From contig ONFJ01000003.1 of NCBI GenBank assembly GCA_900317085.1, positions 1 through 52,564 on the forward strand: DNA of 52,564 nt, read 5' to 3'. The DNA comes from an uncultured Eubacteriales bacterium (GTDB taxonomy: Bacteria; Bacillota; Clostridia; Oscillospirales; Acutalibacteraceae). Below, in pieces: positions 23,473 to 32,971 of this stretch (its first letter is position 1; each line of letters starts with the position of its first letter). The notes beneath the pieces were generated by a model. The model made no database searches. It was not told the origin of the DNA and saw only the letters and a program-made list of their open reading frames with translations. The translations under genes and the position numbers were made by a program.

Positions 23473-23505
23473 AAAAAGGCCCGCAGCCGGTGGCTGTGGG
23501 CCTTC
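23473..23505 (-). terminator. Terminator of SGNH paralogue 2
   Basis: On the minus strand AGGCCCACAGCC pairs with GGCTGCGGGCCT around ACC and runs into TTTTT. It separates SGNH paralogue 2 from paralogue 1, so the tandem genes are probably transcribed separately. Confidence 0.85.
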
Positions 23506-23514
23506 TGTGTGGAC

Positions 23515-24477
23515 TTATAAAACGGCGAGGACCTGCTCGGCGATCTGCTGATGGCCGCGTGCGGTCGGATGGACATCTCCGGGCAGTTCGGGGTTGGCGA
23601 ACAGCTGGCCGGTGCCCATGTAGTTCTCGATGTCTTCCAGCGGGCAGTAGGTGTAGTAATCGCTGTACTGGCTGCCGAAGGACATGTAGTCGTTGAAGCC
23701 CTGGATGAGGGGCTGGATCAGCGGAGCCGGAGAGATGCCGCCGATCTTCAGGACGTCCAGCGGGTTGTAAAGGCCCATGACGACGACCTTGGCATCGGGG
23801 TTGATCTCATGGATGCGGCGGATGATGACGTCGAAGTTGCTGCGGAAGCTCTGGACCGAGGCCAGCTCCATCTCGATGATGCGGAGCAGGGTCTCATTGT
23901 CCTGTGCGATCTTCTGCAGGGCTTTCGTGGTCACGTCGGGGTCCATCGCCCCTGCCGCCTGGAGTTCCTCCAGAAGAGCCTGGTTCTCTCTCAGCATCTC
24001 GAAGAGGATGACGATGACCTGGAAGGAGTCGTTCGCGCCGATCTGCAGCGTGATGAGGTCAGACTTCTTCAGGTACTTGATGACGCCCTTGCGAAGCTTC
24101 TCAAGACCGGCCTGGTCGACCGCATACTGGTCCGGCAGTTTCGGAAGACGACGGGCATTGAAGTAGTCTCCGGCGAAGTCCGGGTCGAGGACGCGGCGCA
24201 GGTCCGCGGTACGGTATCCGCTGTGGGCAAGCATGTAGGTGTTCTTTGCGCCGACGCCCTTCGCAACAAAGGTCGGATAGGAGTTCGGGACGATGGGCCA
24301 CAGGACCTTTTTCCGGCCGGCATACTGGTAGCCGGGCATCATGTAGCCGGTGGGGATGCTGTCACCAAGGACGGCATAGTTCTTGTACTGTTTGGATACT
24401 GCGAAGGTCGGGACACAGCAGAGCGCCACCATGAACACTGTCAGCAGGATCGCCAGCAATCGTTTGCCATGTTTCAT
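23515..24477 (-). CDS. Secreted SGNH/GDSL-type hydrolase (paralogue 2)
   Basis: The 320 residues start with a clear signal peptide (MKHGKRLLAILLTVFMVAL, cleavage near TFA-VS). The catalytic blocks GDSIPTGY, SGYRTADLR, IGANDS and DVHPTARGH match SGNH esterases, with Ser in the first and Asp/His in the last. About 50% of aligned positions look identical to its tandem neighbour by eye, including the endings (IAEQVLAVL here, MADQVLAVL there). AGGAGAAAG precedes the ATG. The protein is probably extracellular or wall-associated. No partner gene gives a substrate; a CDF-type transporter gene ends 60 bases upstream on the same strand. Confidence 0.85.
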   Translation of the reverse strand: MKHGKRLLAILLTVFMVALCCVPTFAVSKQYKNYAVLGDSIPTGYMMPGYQYAGRKKVLWPIVPNSYPTFVAKGVGAKNTYMLAHSGYRTADLRRVLDPDFAGDYFNARRLPKLPDQYAVDQAGLEKLRKGVIKYLKKSDLITLQIGANDSFQVIVILFEMLRENQALLEELQAAGAMDPDVTTKALQKIAQDNETLLRIIEMELASVQSFRSNFDVIIRRIHEINPDAKVVVMGLYNPLDVLKIGGISPAPLIQPLIQGFNDYMSFGSQYSDYYTYCPLEDIENYMGTGQLFANPELPGDVHPTARGHQQIAEQVLAVL

Positions 24478-24537
24478 TTTGCTTTCTCCTTTTCTTCTCT
24501 GTTCTTCTCTCTCATAACTATCTTCCGCTATGGGTTC

Positions 24538-25716
24538 TTACGCATCGGTCGCGCTGCGGGACAGGGTGTAGTCCTTGTCGGGCAGCATCTCGACCCGGTA
24601 ATCCGGGTACTGTTCCTTGAGGATGCGGCGCAGCTCCTGTTCGACTTTGTACTGGTCCTTGCAGTCGAAATCGAAGACGACGTCGAAGCTCATGAATTTG
24701 CGTTCCTTGTTGACATAGAACGCGTGGATCTGCAGGATGTCCTCCATGCAGAGCGCATGGCTGTAGAGGAACTCGCGCATGGCGACGATCTCGGGGTCTT
24801 TCGTGTTGACGGAGTAGAATCCGAAATACATGAAGACGCCGTACTCTTTCAGCAGTCGGACATTCAGGGGTTTTGTGATGACATAAGCGTCTTCGATGGT
24901 CATCGTGTCCTCGAGTTCAAGGTTCACATCGCCGATGAAGACGTTCGGTCCGTAGTTGTGGAGGATGAGGTCGTAGGCGCCGAGGACGCCGTCGGTGTTC
25001 AGGATCTCATCCATGAGTTTGTCCGCCAGTTCGATGCTCGGGCGCTCGCCCAGGAGCTTCGAGATGACGTCCAGCAGGATCTCGAGGCCTGCCTTGATGA
25101 CGAAGATGGAGACGACCGCGCCGACCCATCCGTCGATGTGGAGGTCCGGCCAGATGAGGCTGACGACTGCGGCGAGCAGCGTGACACCGGTGATGATGGC
25201 GTCGGACAGTGCGTCCTGACCGGAGGCGATGAGGTTCGGCGAGTTGAGTTTCGTGCCGGACCGTTTGGTGTAGAGTCCGAGGAGGATCTTCGCGACGATG
25301 GCGACGATGAGGAGCACCAGAGTGACCGGGGTGTACGCGGTGGCCTCCGGGTGCAGGATCTTTTTGACGGACTCGATGAGGAACTCTCCGCCGGTGATGA
25401 GGATGAGGACGGAGATGATCATGCTCGAGAAATACTCGATGCGGCCGAAGCCGAAGGGGTGTTTCCGGGTGGCGCCTCTCCCCGAGATGGCCATCGCGAT
25501 GATGGTGACGAGGGAGGACACACTGTCCGCGAAGTTGTTGACCGCGTCGGAGATGACTGCGACAGAGTTCGCGACGGTACCGACGATGATCTTGATGACA
25601 CCCAGCAGTACATTGACGAGGATGCCGATGACGCTGGTGATGATGATGTCCTTGAACCGGCCGTAGGTCTCACTGTGGGCGAGGTTCAGGATCTCTTTCA
25701 GCTTGTTGCCGGCCAT
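24538..25716 (-). CDS. Cation diffusion facilitator (CDF) family metal exporter
   Basis: The 392-residue protein has six predicted membrane segments (about 25-225) and a C-terminal cytoplasmic domain. Metal-site motifs are visible in TM2 (SDAVNNFADS) and TM5 (SGQDALSDAI), and HPFGFGRIEYFSS is the CDF loop signature. The DxxxN-D pattern resembles the manganese/iron group more than classical zinc exporters, but the ion is not certain. The C-terminal half (from about 235) is longer than the usual single cytoplasmic domain and holds an acidic segment (FDFDCKD). It is the last gene of a probable folA-ychF-CDF operon, 33 bases after ychF. The ribosome binding site is weak. Confidence 0.88.
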   Translation of the reverse strand: MAGNKLKEILNLAHSETYGRFKDIIITSVIGILVNVLLGVIKIIVGTVANSVAVISDAVNNFADSVSSLVTIIAMAISGRGATRKHPFGFGRIEYFSSMIISVLILITGGEFLIESVKKILHPEATAYTPVTLVLLIVAIVAKILLGLYTKRSGTKLNSPNLIASGQDALSDAIITGVTLLAAVVSLIWPDLHIDGWVGAVVSIFVIKAGLEILLDVISKLLGERPSIELADKLMDEILNTDGVLGAYDLILHNYGPNVFIGDVNLELEDTMTIEDAYVITKPLNVRLLKEYGVFMYFGFYSVNTKDPEIVAMREFLYSHALCMEDILQIHAFYVNKERKFMSFDVVFDFDCKDQYKVEQELRRILKEQYPDYRVEMLPDKDYTLSRSATDA

Positions 25717-25749
25717 GGCTGTTTCACGCTTTCCGGGGCGATGTACCCC

Positions 25750-26844
25750 TTATACATTGAATCGGAACAGAACGACATCGCCGTCCTGCATGATGTACTC
25801 TTTTCCTTCGGAGCGGATGAGGCCCTTCTCACGGGCCGCGGCGGTGGAGCCGCACTCGAGGAGGAGTTTGTAGTTGATGACTTCCGCGCGGATGAAGCCT
25901 CGCTCGATGTCGGAGTGGATCTTACCGGCGGCCTGGGGGGCTTTCGTGCCCTTCTTGATGGTCCAGGCTCTGACTTCCGGTTCGCCGGCGGTCAGGAAGG
26001 ACATGAGGCCGAGGAGGTCATAGGAGCGCTGGATGAGGAGGTCGAGGCCGCCCTGCTCGATGCCGAGGTCGGAGAGGAACTCGGTCTTCTCTTCCTTCGA
26101 CAGGGAGGCGATCTCCGCTTCCATCTCGGCACAGATGGGCAGCACCTGGCTCCCCTCTTCCGCCGCGATCTCCTTGACCGCGTTGTAACGGACGTTCGTG
26201 TCGATGCCGTCGACGAAGTCCTCTTCGCTCATGTTGCAGGCGTAGATGACCGGCTTCGCGGTGAGGAGGGTCAGTTCGTCGAGCAGGGGCTGCTCGTCTT
26301 CGGAGATTTCGACGGTGCGGGCGCAGAGGCCGTTGTCGAGGGCTTCCTTGATGCGCTCGTAGAGCGCCACGTTTTTGGCGAGAGACTTGTCGGCCTTCAT
26401 CGCCTTGCGGGTCTTTTCGAGTCGGCGGTCGAGGACTTCGGCATCCGCGAGGATGAGTTCGAGGTTGATGGTCTCGATGTCTCTCGCCGGGTCGATGGAA
26501 CCTTCGACGTGGACGATGTCGTCGTTTTCAAAGCAGCGGACGACATGGATGATGGCGTCGACTTCACGGACGTGGGACAGGAACTTGTTGCCGAGGCCCT
26601 CGCCCTTGGACGCGCCTTTAACGAGACCGGCGATGTCCACGAATTCGATGGACGCCGGCACGACGGATTTCGGATGGTAGAGTTCTGCGAGCAGGTCGAG
26701 GCGCTCATCGGGGACCGCAACGACGCCGACGTTGGGCTCGATGGTGCAGAACGGGTAGTTCGCGGACTGGGCGCCCGCGTCGGTGATGGCATTGAAGAGC
26801 GTACTTTTCCCGACGTTGGGAAGCCCGACGATACCAAGTTTCAT
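25750..26844 (-). CDS. ychF: Redox-regulated ATPase YchF (OLA1 family)
   Basis: The 364 residues are full length for this Obg-related P-loop NTPase. [15 protein letters not shown] is the Walker A region, [20 protein letters not shown] the G3/switch block and [11 protein letters not shown] the family signature. The usual guanine-specifying NKxD reads NMSE, which explains ATP rather than GTP preference in this family. A coiled-coil insertion (about 130-200) and a C-terminal TGS domain ([21 protein letters not shown]) follow. YchF binds ribosomes and acts in stress and redox responses. It lies 29 bases after folA on the same strand. Confidence 0.95.
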   Translation of the reverse strand: MKLGIVGLPNVGKSTLFNAITDAGAQSANYPFCTIEPNVGVVAVPDERLDLLAELYHPKSVVPASIEFVDIAGLVKGASKGEGLGNKFLSHVREVDAIIHVVRCFENDDIVHVEGSIDPARDIETINLELILADAEVLDRRLEKTRKAMKADKSLAKNVALYERIKEALDNGLCARTVEISEDEQPLLDELTLLTAKPVIYACNMSEEDFVDGIDTNVRYNAVKEIAAEEGSQVLPICAEMEAEIASLSKEEKTEFLSDLGIEQGGLDLLIQRSYDLLGLMSFLTAGEPEVRAWTIKKGTKAPQAAGKIHSDIERGFIRAEVINYKLLLECGSTAAAREKGLIRSEGKEYIMQDGDVVLFRFNV

Positions 26845-26873
26845 GAGTGATCAGATCCTTTTTTTGTGTTCGG

Positions 26874-27359
26874 TTATTTCTTGCGGATGTACTCCCGGAT
26901 GACGGCCTGGTGTCCGTCCTCGTCGATCTCCTGAAGGTCGCGGACGTCCCAGTTGCGGGCGTCGATCTCCGGGAAGAAGGTGTCAGCGTTGAAGTAGATC
27001 TCGTTGACCTGGGTCAGGTACATCTTCTCCGCATACGAGAAGAACAGCCGGTAGATCTCTCCGCCGCCGATGATGAACACGTCTTCGTCGACGTCACGAT
27101 ACTTCGTGTAGACCTCGGCAAAGGAATGCACCACTTCCACTTCTTCCGGGAAGTAACTGTCATCGGCATGGGTCAGGACCACGTGGTGACGGTTCGGCAG
27201 GACCCTGCCGAGGGAGTCGAAGGTCTTGCGGCCCATGATGATGGTGTGGCCGGACGTGGTCTCCCGGAAAAACTTCATGTCGGACGGCAGGTGCCAGATG
27301 AGGTCTCCGTCCTTTCCGAGTTCGTTGGAACGGCCGATGGCCGCGATGATGGTGAACAT
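26874..27359 (-). CDS. folA: Dihydrofolate reductase
   Basis: It reduces dihydrofolate to tetrahydrofolate with NADPH. The start is the ATG after AAGGAGG; the 161 residues are the standard bacterial length. Signatures include MFTIIAAIGRSNELGKDGDLIWHLPSDMKFF (catalytic Asp in the LPSDMKFF segment), TIIMGRKTFDSLG (NADPH binding), VFIIGGGEIY and the C-terminal TFFPEID. The loop WHLPSD takes the place of the common WHLPED. It is the first gene of a probable folA-ychF-CDF operon and divergent from a hydrolase gene. No thymidylate synthase is adjacent. Confidence 0.95.
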   Translation of the reverse strand: MFTIIAAIGRSNELGKDGDLIWHLPSDMKFFRETTSGHTIIMGRKTFDSLGRVLPNRHHVVLTHADDSYFPEEVEVVHSFAEVYTKYRDVDEDVFIIGGGEIYRLFFSYAEKMYLTQVNEIYFNADTFFPEIDARNWDVRDLQEIDEDGHQAVIREYIRKK

Positions 27360-27417
27360 AGACAGTCCTCCTTCGATATTCCCGAGTAGTATACCATAAA
27401 AGCGTGACACAAAAAAG

Positions 27418-27469
27418 TTGTTTCTTTTTATGCATGATACTATAATAGACTGCAACACAGTAAATCGCC
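27418..27469 (+). promoter_or_regulatory. Promoter of the 27483 hydrolase, with AAATCGCC motif in the leader
   Basis: -35 TTGTTT (27418-27423) and -10 TATAAT (27441-27446) are 17 bases apart. TAAATCGCC (27461-27469) lies between the expected transcription start and the ribosome binding site, an operator-like position. Confidence 0.7.
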
Positions 27470-27482
27470 CAAGGAGGCACCC

Positions 27483-28295
27483 ATGTATTACACCGAACAC
27501 ACCGTGAAAAGCTTTGACGGAACGCCCCTCTATGTGCGGGAGTCCGGCGACAAAGACCGTCCCCTGCTCCTGCTCATCCACGGCGGCAGCACCGACGCGG
27601 ACTTCTATGTGAACTGCGGTGAAGCCATGTCCCGCCAGTTCCACGTCATCGCCTACGACCGCAGAGGCCACGTGCGCAGCGGACTCACCGCCACCACGAA
27701 GGCGCCCGGCGAAGCCACGAAGGCGGACAAGGAGTACCTGAAGGACATCTGCGACATCCACACGAGAGATGCCGCGTTCCTCATCGAATACTATTCGAAT
27801 GAGATCGACAAAGCCATGGGCGCCTATGTCATCACCCATTCCCTCGGCGGCCCCGTCGGGTTCGAGCTCATCACGAAGTACCCGCAGCTGGTGCGCCGCA
27901 TGCTCAGCTACGAGCCGGCCTGGGAGGGCAAACGCACCCTGTCCCGCGGCATCCGTGCCATCCTGCCGCCCATCATCTTTGCCGACGAGCGCGGTCCCAT
28001 CCCGGAACCGGAGGTCATCGAGAACATCGCACCGGACAAGGAGATGATGACGAAGTTCGACTGGAAACTCATCGCTTTCTACAAACGTCCGGTCGAAGCA
28101 TTGCGCGATAAACCGCTCCTGTTCGCCGTCGGTGAACAGAGCAAGGGACGCATCATCTATGAAGAGACCGTCGCCCTCGCGAAGGAACTGGGCAAGCCCC
28201 TCTTCTACCACCCCGGTGTCCACAACACCGGCTTCAACCTGCCGAAGGAATTCGCGTACCTCTGTGTCGGCGCGCTGCTGGACCCTGAGGCATGA
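27483..28295 (+). CDS. Alpha/beta hydrolase
   Basis: The 270-residue protein has the fold's landmarks: LLLLIHGGSTDADFY (oxyanion region), AYDRRGHVRSG, a nucleophile elbow THSLGGP with Ser120, and a late His in GVHNTGF. The elbow begins with Thr instead of the common Gly, which is unusual for this group. There is no signal peptide. It is not closely similar to the hydrolases at 7674 and 48847. AAGGAGG precedes the ATG. Its stop overlaps the birA start by four bases (ATGA), so it is cotranscribed with biotin ligase; the functional link, if any, is not obvious. Confidence 0.85.
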   Translation: MYYTEHTVKSFDGTPLYVRESGDKDRPLLLLIHGGSTDADFYVNCGEAMSRQFHVIAYDRRGHVRSGLTATTKAPGEATKADKEYLKDICDIHTRDAAFLIEYYSNEIDKAMGAYVITHSLGGPVGFELITKYPQLVRRMLSYEPAWEGKRTLSRGIRAILPPIIFADERGPIPEPEVIENIAPDKEMMTKFDWKLIAFYKRPVEALRDKPLLFAVGEQSKGRIIYEETVALAKELGKPLFYHPGVHNTGFNLPKEFAYLCVGALLDPEA

Positions 28296-29134
28296 GCATG
28301 ACAGAACTTTCCTTTGACGCCATCGACGCCATGCTCCTTCCGGACCGGCCGCTCATGGAGGACGTCGTCGACCTGCACCACAAAATCATGGTCTTCGACG
28401 ACATCGACTCCACGAACGACGAAGCGAAACGCATGCTGGAACAGGAGACCGTCGACGACGGCATGTACCTCATCGCGAACCATCAGACCGCCGGAAGAGG
28501 ACGGCAGGGACATTCCTTCTACTCCCCCGCCGACACCGGCCTTTACGTCTCCATGGTCCGCACGGACCACGATGTGCTCCACCCCGCCACGCTCTCGAAG
28601 CTGACCCTGGCCGCGGCCGTCGCCACGGCGGAGGCCATCGAGGAAGCGGTGGGCGTCAGCCCGAAGATCAAATGGGTCAACGACCTCTACTACCGGGACC
28701 GCAAAGTCTGCGGCATCCTGACCGAGAGCGTCGGCTGGCTCGACGACCGCCCCCGGGCCGTCGTCATCGGCATCGGCATCAACTGCTCCACGACCCTCTT
28801 CCCTGAGGACCTCATGGAGACCGCCGGCGCCCTCACCACCGGAGACATCGACTTCATCGACCGCAACCGGCTGGCCGTCGCGCTGCGCAGCCGGCTCCTC
28901 TACTGGACCGAACACCTCGCCGACCCGCAGCTCCTGAAAGAGTACCGGAACCGCTCCTACCTCACGGGCAAAGAGATCATGTTCGAGCGGGACCACACCC
29001 GTTACCGGGGCATCGTCAAAGACATCGACGACGCCGGCCGCCTGCTGGTCGAACTGACCAGCGCCATCATCCCCGAGTCCCGGGACCAGCTCCTGGCCCT
29101 CGACTCCGGCGAAGTTACTCTGGTAGAATATTGA
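28292..29134 (+). CDS. birA: Biotin--[acetyl-CoA-carboxylase] ligase, class I (no DNA-binding domain)
   Basis: The enzyme activates biotin with ATP and attaches it to a lysine of biotin-dependent carboxylases. The 280 residues begin with a short N-terminal helix and go straight into the catalytic domain: DDIDSTNDEAKRM, the biotin/AMP loop TAGRGRQGHSF, KIKWVNDLYYRDRKVCGIL and IGIGINC, followed by the small C-terminal SH3-like domain. A winged helix is missing, so it is not the biotin-operon repressor type. The gene directly downstream is pyruvate carboxylase, its likely substrate. A second in-frame ATG six bases in could also serve as start. Confidence 0.93.
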   Translation: MSMTELSFDAIDAMLLPDRPLMEDVVDLHHKIMVFDDIDSTNDEAKRMLEQETVDDGMYLIANHQTAGRGRQGHSFYSPADTGLYVSMVRTDHDVLHPATLSKLTLAAAVATAEAIEEAVGVSPKIKWVNDLYYRDRKVCGILTESVGWLDDRPRAVVIGIGINCSTTLFPEDLMETAGALTTGDIDFIDRNRLAVALRSRLLYWTEHLADPQLLKEYRNRSYLTGKEIMFERDHTRYRGIVKDIDDAGRLLVELTSAIIPESRDQLLALDSGEVTLVEY

Positions 29135-29147
29135 CATAAAAAAGTTT

Positions 29148-29177
29148 CACCGTTCGTAAAGCGAACGGTGACTTTTT
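29148..29177 (+). terminator. Terminator after birA
   Basis: CACCGTTCG pairs with CGAACGGTG around TAAAG, followed by ACTTTTT. It separates the hydrolase-birA unit from pyruvate carboxylase. Confidence 0.85.
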
Positions 29178-29253
29178 ATGTTTTTCCTCATCGTTTTCCA
29201 CAAAAGTTATCGACATTGAGACAAACAAGTAGATAATTTGTCAATGCTAACCA

Positions 29254-29282
29254 TTGTTTCACAGAGGATTTCCCTTTAAAAT
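29254..29282 (+). promoter_or_regulatory. Promoter of pyruvate carboxylase
   Basis: -35 TTGTTT (29254-29259) and -10 TAAAAT (29277-29282) are 17 bases apart, about 50 bases before the start codon. Confidence 0.6.
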
Positions 29283-29334
29283 AGAAGTGGAAAAATGATT
29301 TGGCCACGTATAAGAAATTACAGGAGATGAATCC

Positions 29335-32300
29335 ATGCAGACAACACAGTTCAAGAAAGTTCTGGCTGCCAACCGCGGTGAGATCGCCATCCGCATCTTC
29401 CGCGCCTGTCACGATCTCAGCCTGCGTACGGTAGCCATGTACTCGTCCGAAGACACCAACGCCCTCTTCCGCATCAAGGCGGACGAGGCCTACCTCATCG
29501 GCAAAAACAAGAGCCCCCTGCAGGCTTACCTCGACATCCCGTCGGTCATCGAACTCGCGAAGCACCACGGAGTGGACGCCATCCACCCCGGCTACGGCTT
29601 CCTGTCCGAGAACGCGGAGTTCGCGAAAGCCTGTGAGGACAACGACATCACCTTCATCGGACCGCCTTCTTCCGTCCTTGCCAAAATGGGCGACAAACTG
29701 GAGGCGAAGCAGATCGCCCTCGCGGCCAAAGTCCCCACCATCCCCGGCACTACGGAACCGGTCAAGAGCGCGGACGACGCCGTCAAGATCGCCGAATCCT
29801 TCGGCTTCCCGGTCATCCTGAAAGCGGCGGCCGGCGGCGGCGGACGCGGCATGCGCCGCTGCGACTCCGTCGCGGAAGTGCGCGACGCCTTCCGTCTCGT
29901 CAAGGGCGAAGCCAAGAAGGCATTCAACAATGACGACATCTTCATCGAAAAGTTCCTCGTGAATCCGAAACACATCGAGGTGCAGATCCTCGCGGACAAG
30001 TACGGCAACATCGTCCACCTCGGCGAGCGCGACTGCTCCCTGCAGCGCCGCTTCCAGAAGGTCGTCGAGTATGCCCCGGCCTTCTCCGTTCCGGAAGAGA
30101 CCCGGGCAGCGCTCCAGGCCGACGCCGTTAAAATCGCCAAACAGGTCGGTTACATTTCCGCCGGCACCGTCGAGTTCCTCGTCGACAGTGAGGGCCACCA
30201 CTACTTCATCGAGATGAACCCCCGCATCCAGGTCGAGCACACCGTGTCCGAAATGGTCACCGGTGTCGACATCGTGCGCGCTCAGGTCCTCATCGCCGAA
30301 GGCCATCCCCTCTCCCACGACATGATCGGCATCACCTCCCAGGACGATGTCCATTTCAACGGCTACGCTATCCAGTGCCGTGTCACGACCGAGGATCCGA
30401 CCAACAACTTCGCGCCGGACACCGGCAAGATCTCCGCGTACCGCACCTGCGGCGGCTTCGGCGTCCGTGTGGACTCCGCCTGCTCCGGTGTCGGGTACGT
30501 CATTTCCCCGTACTACGACTCCCTGCTCGTGAAGATCACGACCTGGGACACCAGTTTCCCGGCGGTCGTCCGCAAGGCGCGCCGTGCGCTGGCCGAAGTC
30601 CACGTCCGGGGCGTCAAGACCAACATCCCCTTCATCGAGAAGATCCTCTACCACCCGACCTTCGAGGCCGGTCTCTGCTCGACGAAGTTCATCGATGAGA
30701 CTCCCGAGCTCTTCGAGATCCAGGAGTCGAGGGACCGTGCCACGAGAGTGCTGCGGTACATCGCCAACATCCAGGTGGCGGAGCCCGATCTCAAGAGGGA
30801 GATCCGCGACCTTCCCCGCTTCCCGGTCCCCACAGGAGAGCGTGGCCCCGGCCTCAAACCCATCCTCGACAAACAGGGTCCCGTCGCGCTGTCGAAGCAC
30901 GTCCTCGATGAGAAGAAGCTGCTCATTACGGACACCACGATGCGGGACGCCCACCAGTCCCTCCTCTCGACCCGCATGCGGACGAGAGACATGCTGAAAG
31001 CGGCAGAAGGGACTTCGGAGATCCTCGCCGATGCCTTCTCCCTCGAGATGTGGGGCGGCGCCACCTTCGACACCGCGTTCCGATTCCTCTATGAAGACCC
31101 CTGGGAGCGCCTCGAGAAACTGAGAGAGAAGATTCCGAACATCCCGTTCCAGATGCTCCTGCGTGGCGCCAATGCCGTCGGCTACACGAACTACCCCGAC
31201 AACGTCATCCGCAAGTTCGTCGAAGAGTCCGCCAAAGCGGGCATCGACATCTTCCGCGTCTTCGACTCCCTCAACTGGATCCCCGGCATGGAAGTGGCGA
31301 TGGACGAAGTCATCAAACAGGGCAAGTTCTGTGAGGCGACCATCTGCTACACGGGCGACATCCTCGACCCGAAGAACGACAAGTTCGACCTCAAGTACTA
31401 TGTCAACATGGCGAAGGAGCTTGAGAAACGCGGCGCTCACATGATCGCCATCAAGGACATGTCCGGTCTCCTGAAACCCTATGCCGGCAAGCAGCTGGTC
31501 ACGGCCCTCAAAAACGAGATCGGCCTGCCCATCCACCTTCATACGCACGACACCACATCGAACCAGATCGCCATGTACCTCATGGCCGCCGAGGCCGGTG
31601 TCGACGTCGTAGACGTCGCCATCTCGTCCCTGTCCGCACTCACGTCCCAGCCCTCCATGAACGCCCTCGTCGCGGCGCTCCAGGGCCAGGAACGGGACAC
31701 CGGACTGGACCTCGACCGCCTGCAGGAACTGACCGACTACTGGGAAGATGTCCGCCGCCGTTACAAGAAGTTCGACGCGGGCCTCAAGACGCCGGTCACC
31801 GACATCTACAAGTATGAGATCCCCGGCGGACAGTACACGAACCTCTACCCCCAGGTCCAGTCCATCGGCCTCGGCGACCGTTTCCAGGAAGTCAAGGAGA
31901 TGTACAAGACCGTCAACGACATGCTCGGCGGTATCGTCAAGGTCACCCCGTCCTCCAAGATGGTCGGCGACCTCGCCATCTTCATGGTCCAGAACGACCT
32001 GACCCCCGAGAACATCTGCACGAAGGGCGCGGACCTCAGCTATCCGGACTCCGTCGTCTCCTACTTCAAGGGCATGATGGGTCAGCCCTCCTGGGGCTTC
32101 CCGGAAGACCTGCAGAAAGTCGTCCTGAAGGGCGAAGAGCCCATCACCTGCCGTCCCGGCGAACTGCTCGAACCCGTCGACTTCGACTGGGCCCGCGAAC
32201 AGGTCGCGCAGTTCGAACCGGACCCCTCCGACCAGATGCTCATCTCCTGGTGCCTGTACCCGAAAGTCGTCGAAGACTACTGCAGGCACAAACAGGAGTA

Positions 32301-32760
32301 CGGCTACATCATGCGGATGGGCAGCCACGTCTTCTTCGACGGTCTGGCCCTCGGTGAGACGAACCAGATCAACATCGAAGACGGCAAGACCCTCGTCATC
32401 CGGTACCTCGGCCTCGGCGATCTCCACGACGACGGCACGAGAGACGTCCACTTCGAACTCAACGGCACCGCCCGGACCGTCACCGTTCCGGATCCGCACG
32501 CCTCCTCTTCCGTCAAGGCCGTCGTCCTGGCTGACCCGACTGACAAGAGTGAGGTCGGCGCCTCCATCCCGGGTCTCGTCTCGAAGATCCACGTGAAGCC
32601 CGGCGACAAGGTCACCGAGAACCAGGTCATCGCCATCGTCGAAGCCATGAAGATGGAGACCTCGGTCACCGCCCGCATGGATGGCATCGTCGACGAAGTC
32701 CTCGTTCAGGAGGGCGACAACGTCAAGGCCGGCGAGCTGATGATCAAACTCAAGCTCTGA
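29335..32760 (+). CDS. pyc: Pyruvate carboxylase
   Basis: It carboxylates pyruvate to oxaloacetate using ATP, bicarbonate and biotin. The 1141 residues are the full single-chain form. The biotin carboxylase domain (about 1-460) has LKAAAGGGGRGMRR and EMNPRIQVEHTVSEMVTG. The carboxyltransferase barrel (about 525-800) has TDTTMRDAHQSLLSTRMRT and the metal-ligand block LPIHLHTHDTTSN. The C-terminal biotinyl domain carries VEAMKMET with Lys1106 as the biotinylated residue. AGGAGA precedes the ATG. It is transcribed alone, just after birA. A long open antisense frame on the other strand is an artefact of codon bias. Confidence 0.97.
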   Translation: MQTTQFKKVLAANRGEIAIRIFRACHDLSLRTVAMYSSEDTNALFRIKADEAYLIGKNKSPLQAYLDIPSVIELAKHHGVDAIHPGYGFLSENAEFAKACEDNDITFIGPPSSVLAKMGDKLEAKQIALAAKVPTIPGTTEPVKSADDAVKIAESFGFPVILKAAAGGGGRGMRRCDSVAEVRDAFRLVKGEAKKAFNNDDIFIEKFLVNPKHIEVQILADKYGNIVHLGERDCSLQRRFQKVVEYAPAFSVPEETRAALQADAVKIAKQVGYISAGTVEFLVDSEGHHYFIEMNPRIQVEHTVSEMVTGVDIVRAQVLIAEGHPLSHDMIGITSQDDVHFNGYAIQCRVTTEDPTNNFAPDTGKISAYRTCGGFGVRVDSACSGVGYVISPYYDSLLVKITTWDTSFPAVVRKARRALAEVHVRGVKTNIPFIEKILYHPTFEAGLCSTKFIDETPELFEIQESRDRATRVLRYIANIQVAEPDLKREIRDLPRFPVPTGERGPGLKPILDKQGPVALSKHVLDEKKLLITDTTMRDAHQSLLSTRMRTRDMLKAAEGTSEILADAFSLEMWGGATFDTAFRFLYEDPWERLEKLREKIPNIPFQMLLRGANAVGYTNYPDNVIRKFVEESAKAGIDIFRVFDSLNWIPGMEVAMDEVIKQGKFCEATICYTGDILDPKNDKFDLKYYVNMAKELEKRGAHMIAIKDMSGLLKPYAGKQLVTALKNEIGLPIHLHTHDTTSNQIAMYLMAAEAGVDVVDVAISSLSALTSQPSMNALVAALQGQERDTGLDLDRLQELTDYWEDVRRRYKKFDAGLKTPVTDIYKYEIPGGQYTNLYPQVQSIGLGDRFQEVKEMYKTVNDMLGGIVKVTPSSKMVGDLAIFMVQNDLTPENICTKGADLSYPDSVVSYFKGMMGQPSWGFPEDLQKVVLKGEEPITCRPGELLEPVDFDWAREQVAQFEPDPSDQMLISWCLYPKVVEDYCRHKQEYGYIMRMGSHVFFDGLALGETNQINIEDGKTLVIRYLGLGDLHDDGTRDVHFELNGTARTVTVPDPHASSSVKAVVLADPTDKSEVGASIPGLVSKIHVKPGDKVTENQVIAIVEAMKMETSVTARMDGIVDEVLVQEGDNVKAGELMIKLKL

Positions 32761-32895
32761 TCGAAATTACAAGCTTTCAAGGATATTTACACTTATGGAT
32801 ACGAATACAAACAGAGGCGTCGACTCCAACCGGAGCCGACGGCTATTGACAAGTGTATTGCCTTTCGTCATTATGAACAAATTGTTAAAATGCTA

Positions 32896-32925
32896 TTTAC
32901 AATCCACCACAACATACGGTAGAAT
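32896..32925 (+). promoter_or_regulatory. Promoter of SGNH paralogue 3
   Basis: -35 TTTACA (32896-32901) and -10 TAGAAT (32920-32925) are 18 bases apart. A TTGACA further upstream (about 32848) could be an additional -35. An imperfect hairpin at 32819-32840 lies just after pyruvate carboxylase but lacks a T-run. Confidence 0.5.
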
Positions 32926-32971
32926 AGACGGGAACATTCGATCAAACATCTCAAGCAAAGGAGAAATCGAC

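Noticed and set aside
23551-26850. A 1099-codon plus-strand open frame across the SGNH, CDF and ychF region
   Set aside because: It runs antisense through three well-supported genes and their intergenic gaps, and its translation is low-complexity and acidic with no domain.
27362-28223. Extension of dihydrofolate reductase upstream to a 449-codon minus-strand frame
   Set aside because: The added part is antisense to the 27483 hydrolase. The true start at 27359 has AAGGAGG and gives the standard 161-residue enzyme.
29188-32592. A 1134-codon open frame on the strand opposite pyruvate carboxylase
   Set aside because: Codon bias to G or C at third positions removes stops from the antisense frame. 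The plus-strand protein has full pyruvate carboxylase motifs, while the antisense translation is Val/Asp/Gly-rich with no recognisable domain or ribosome binding site.
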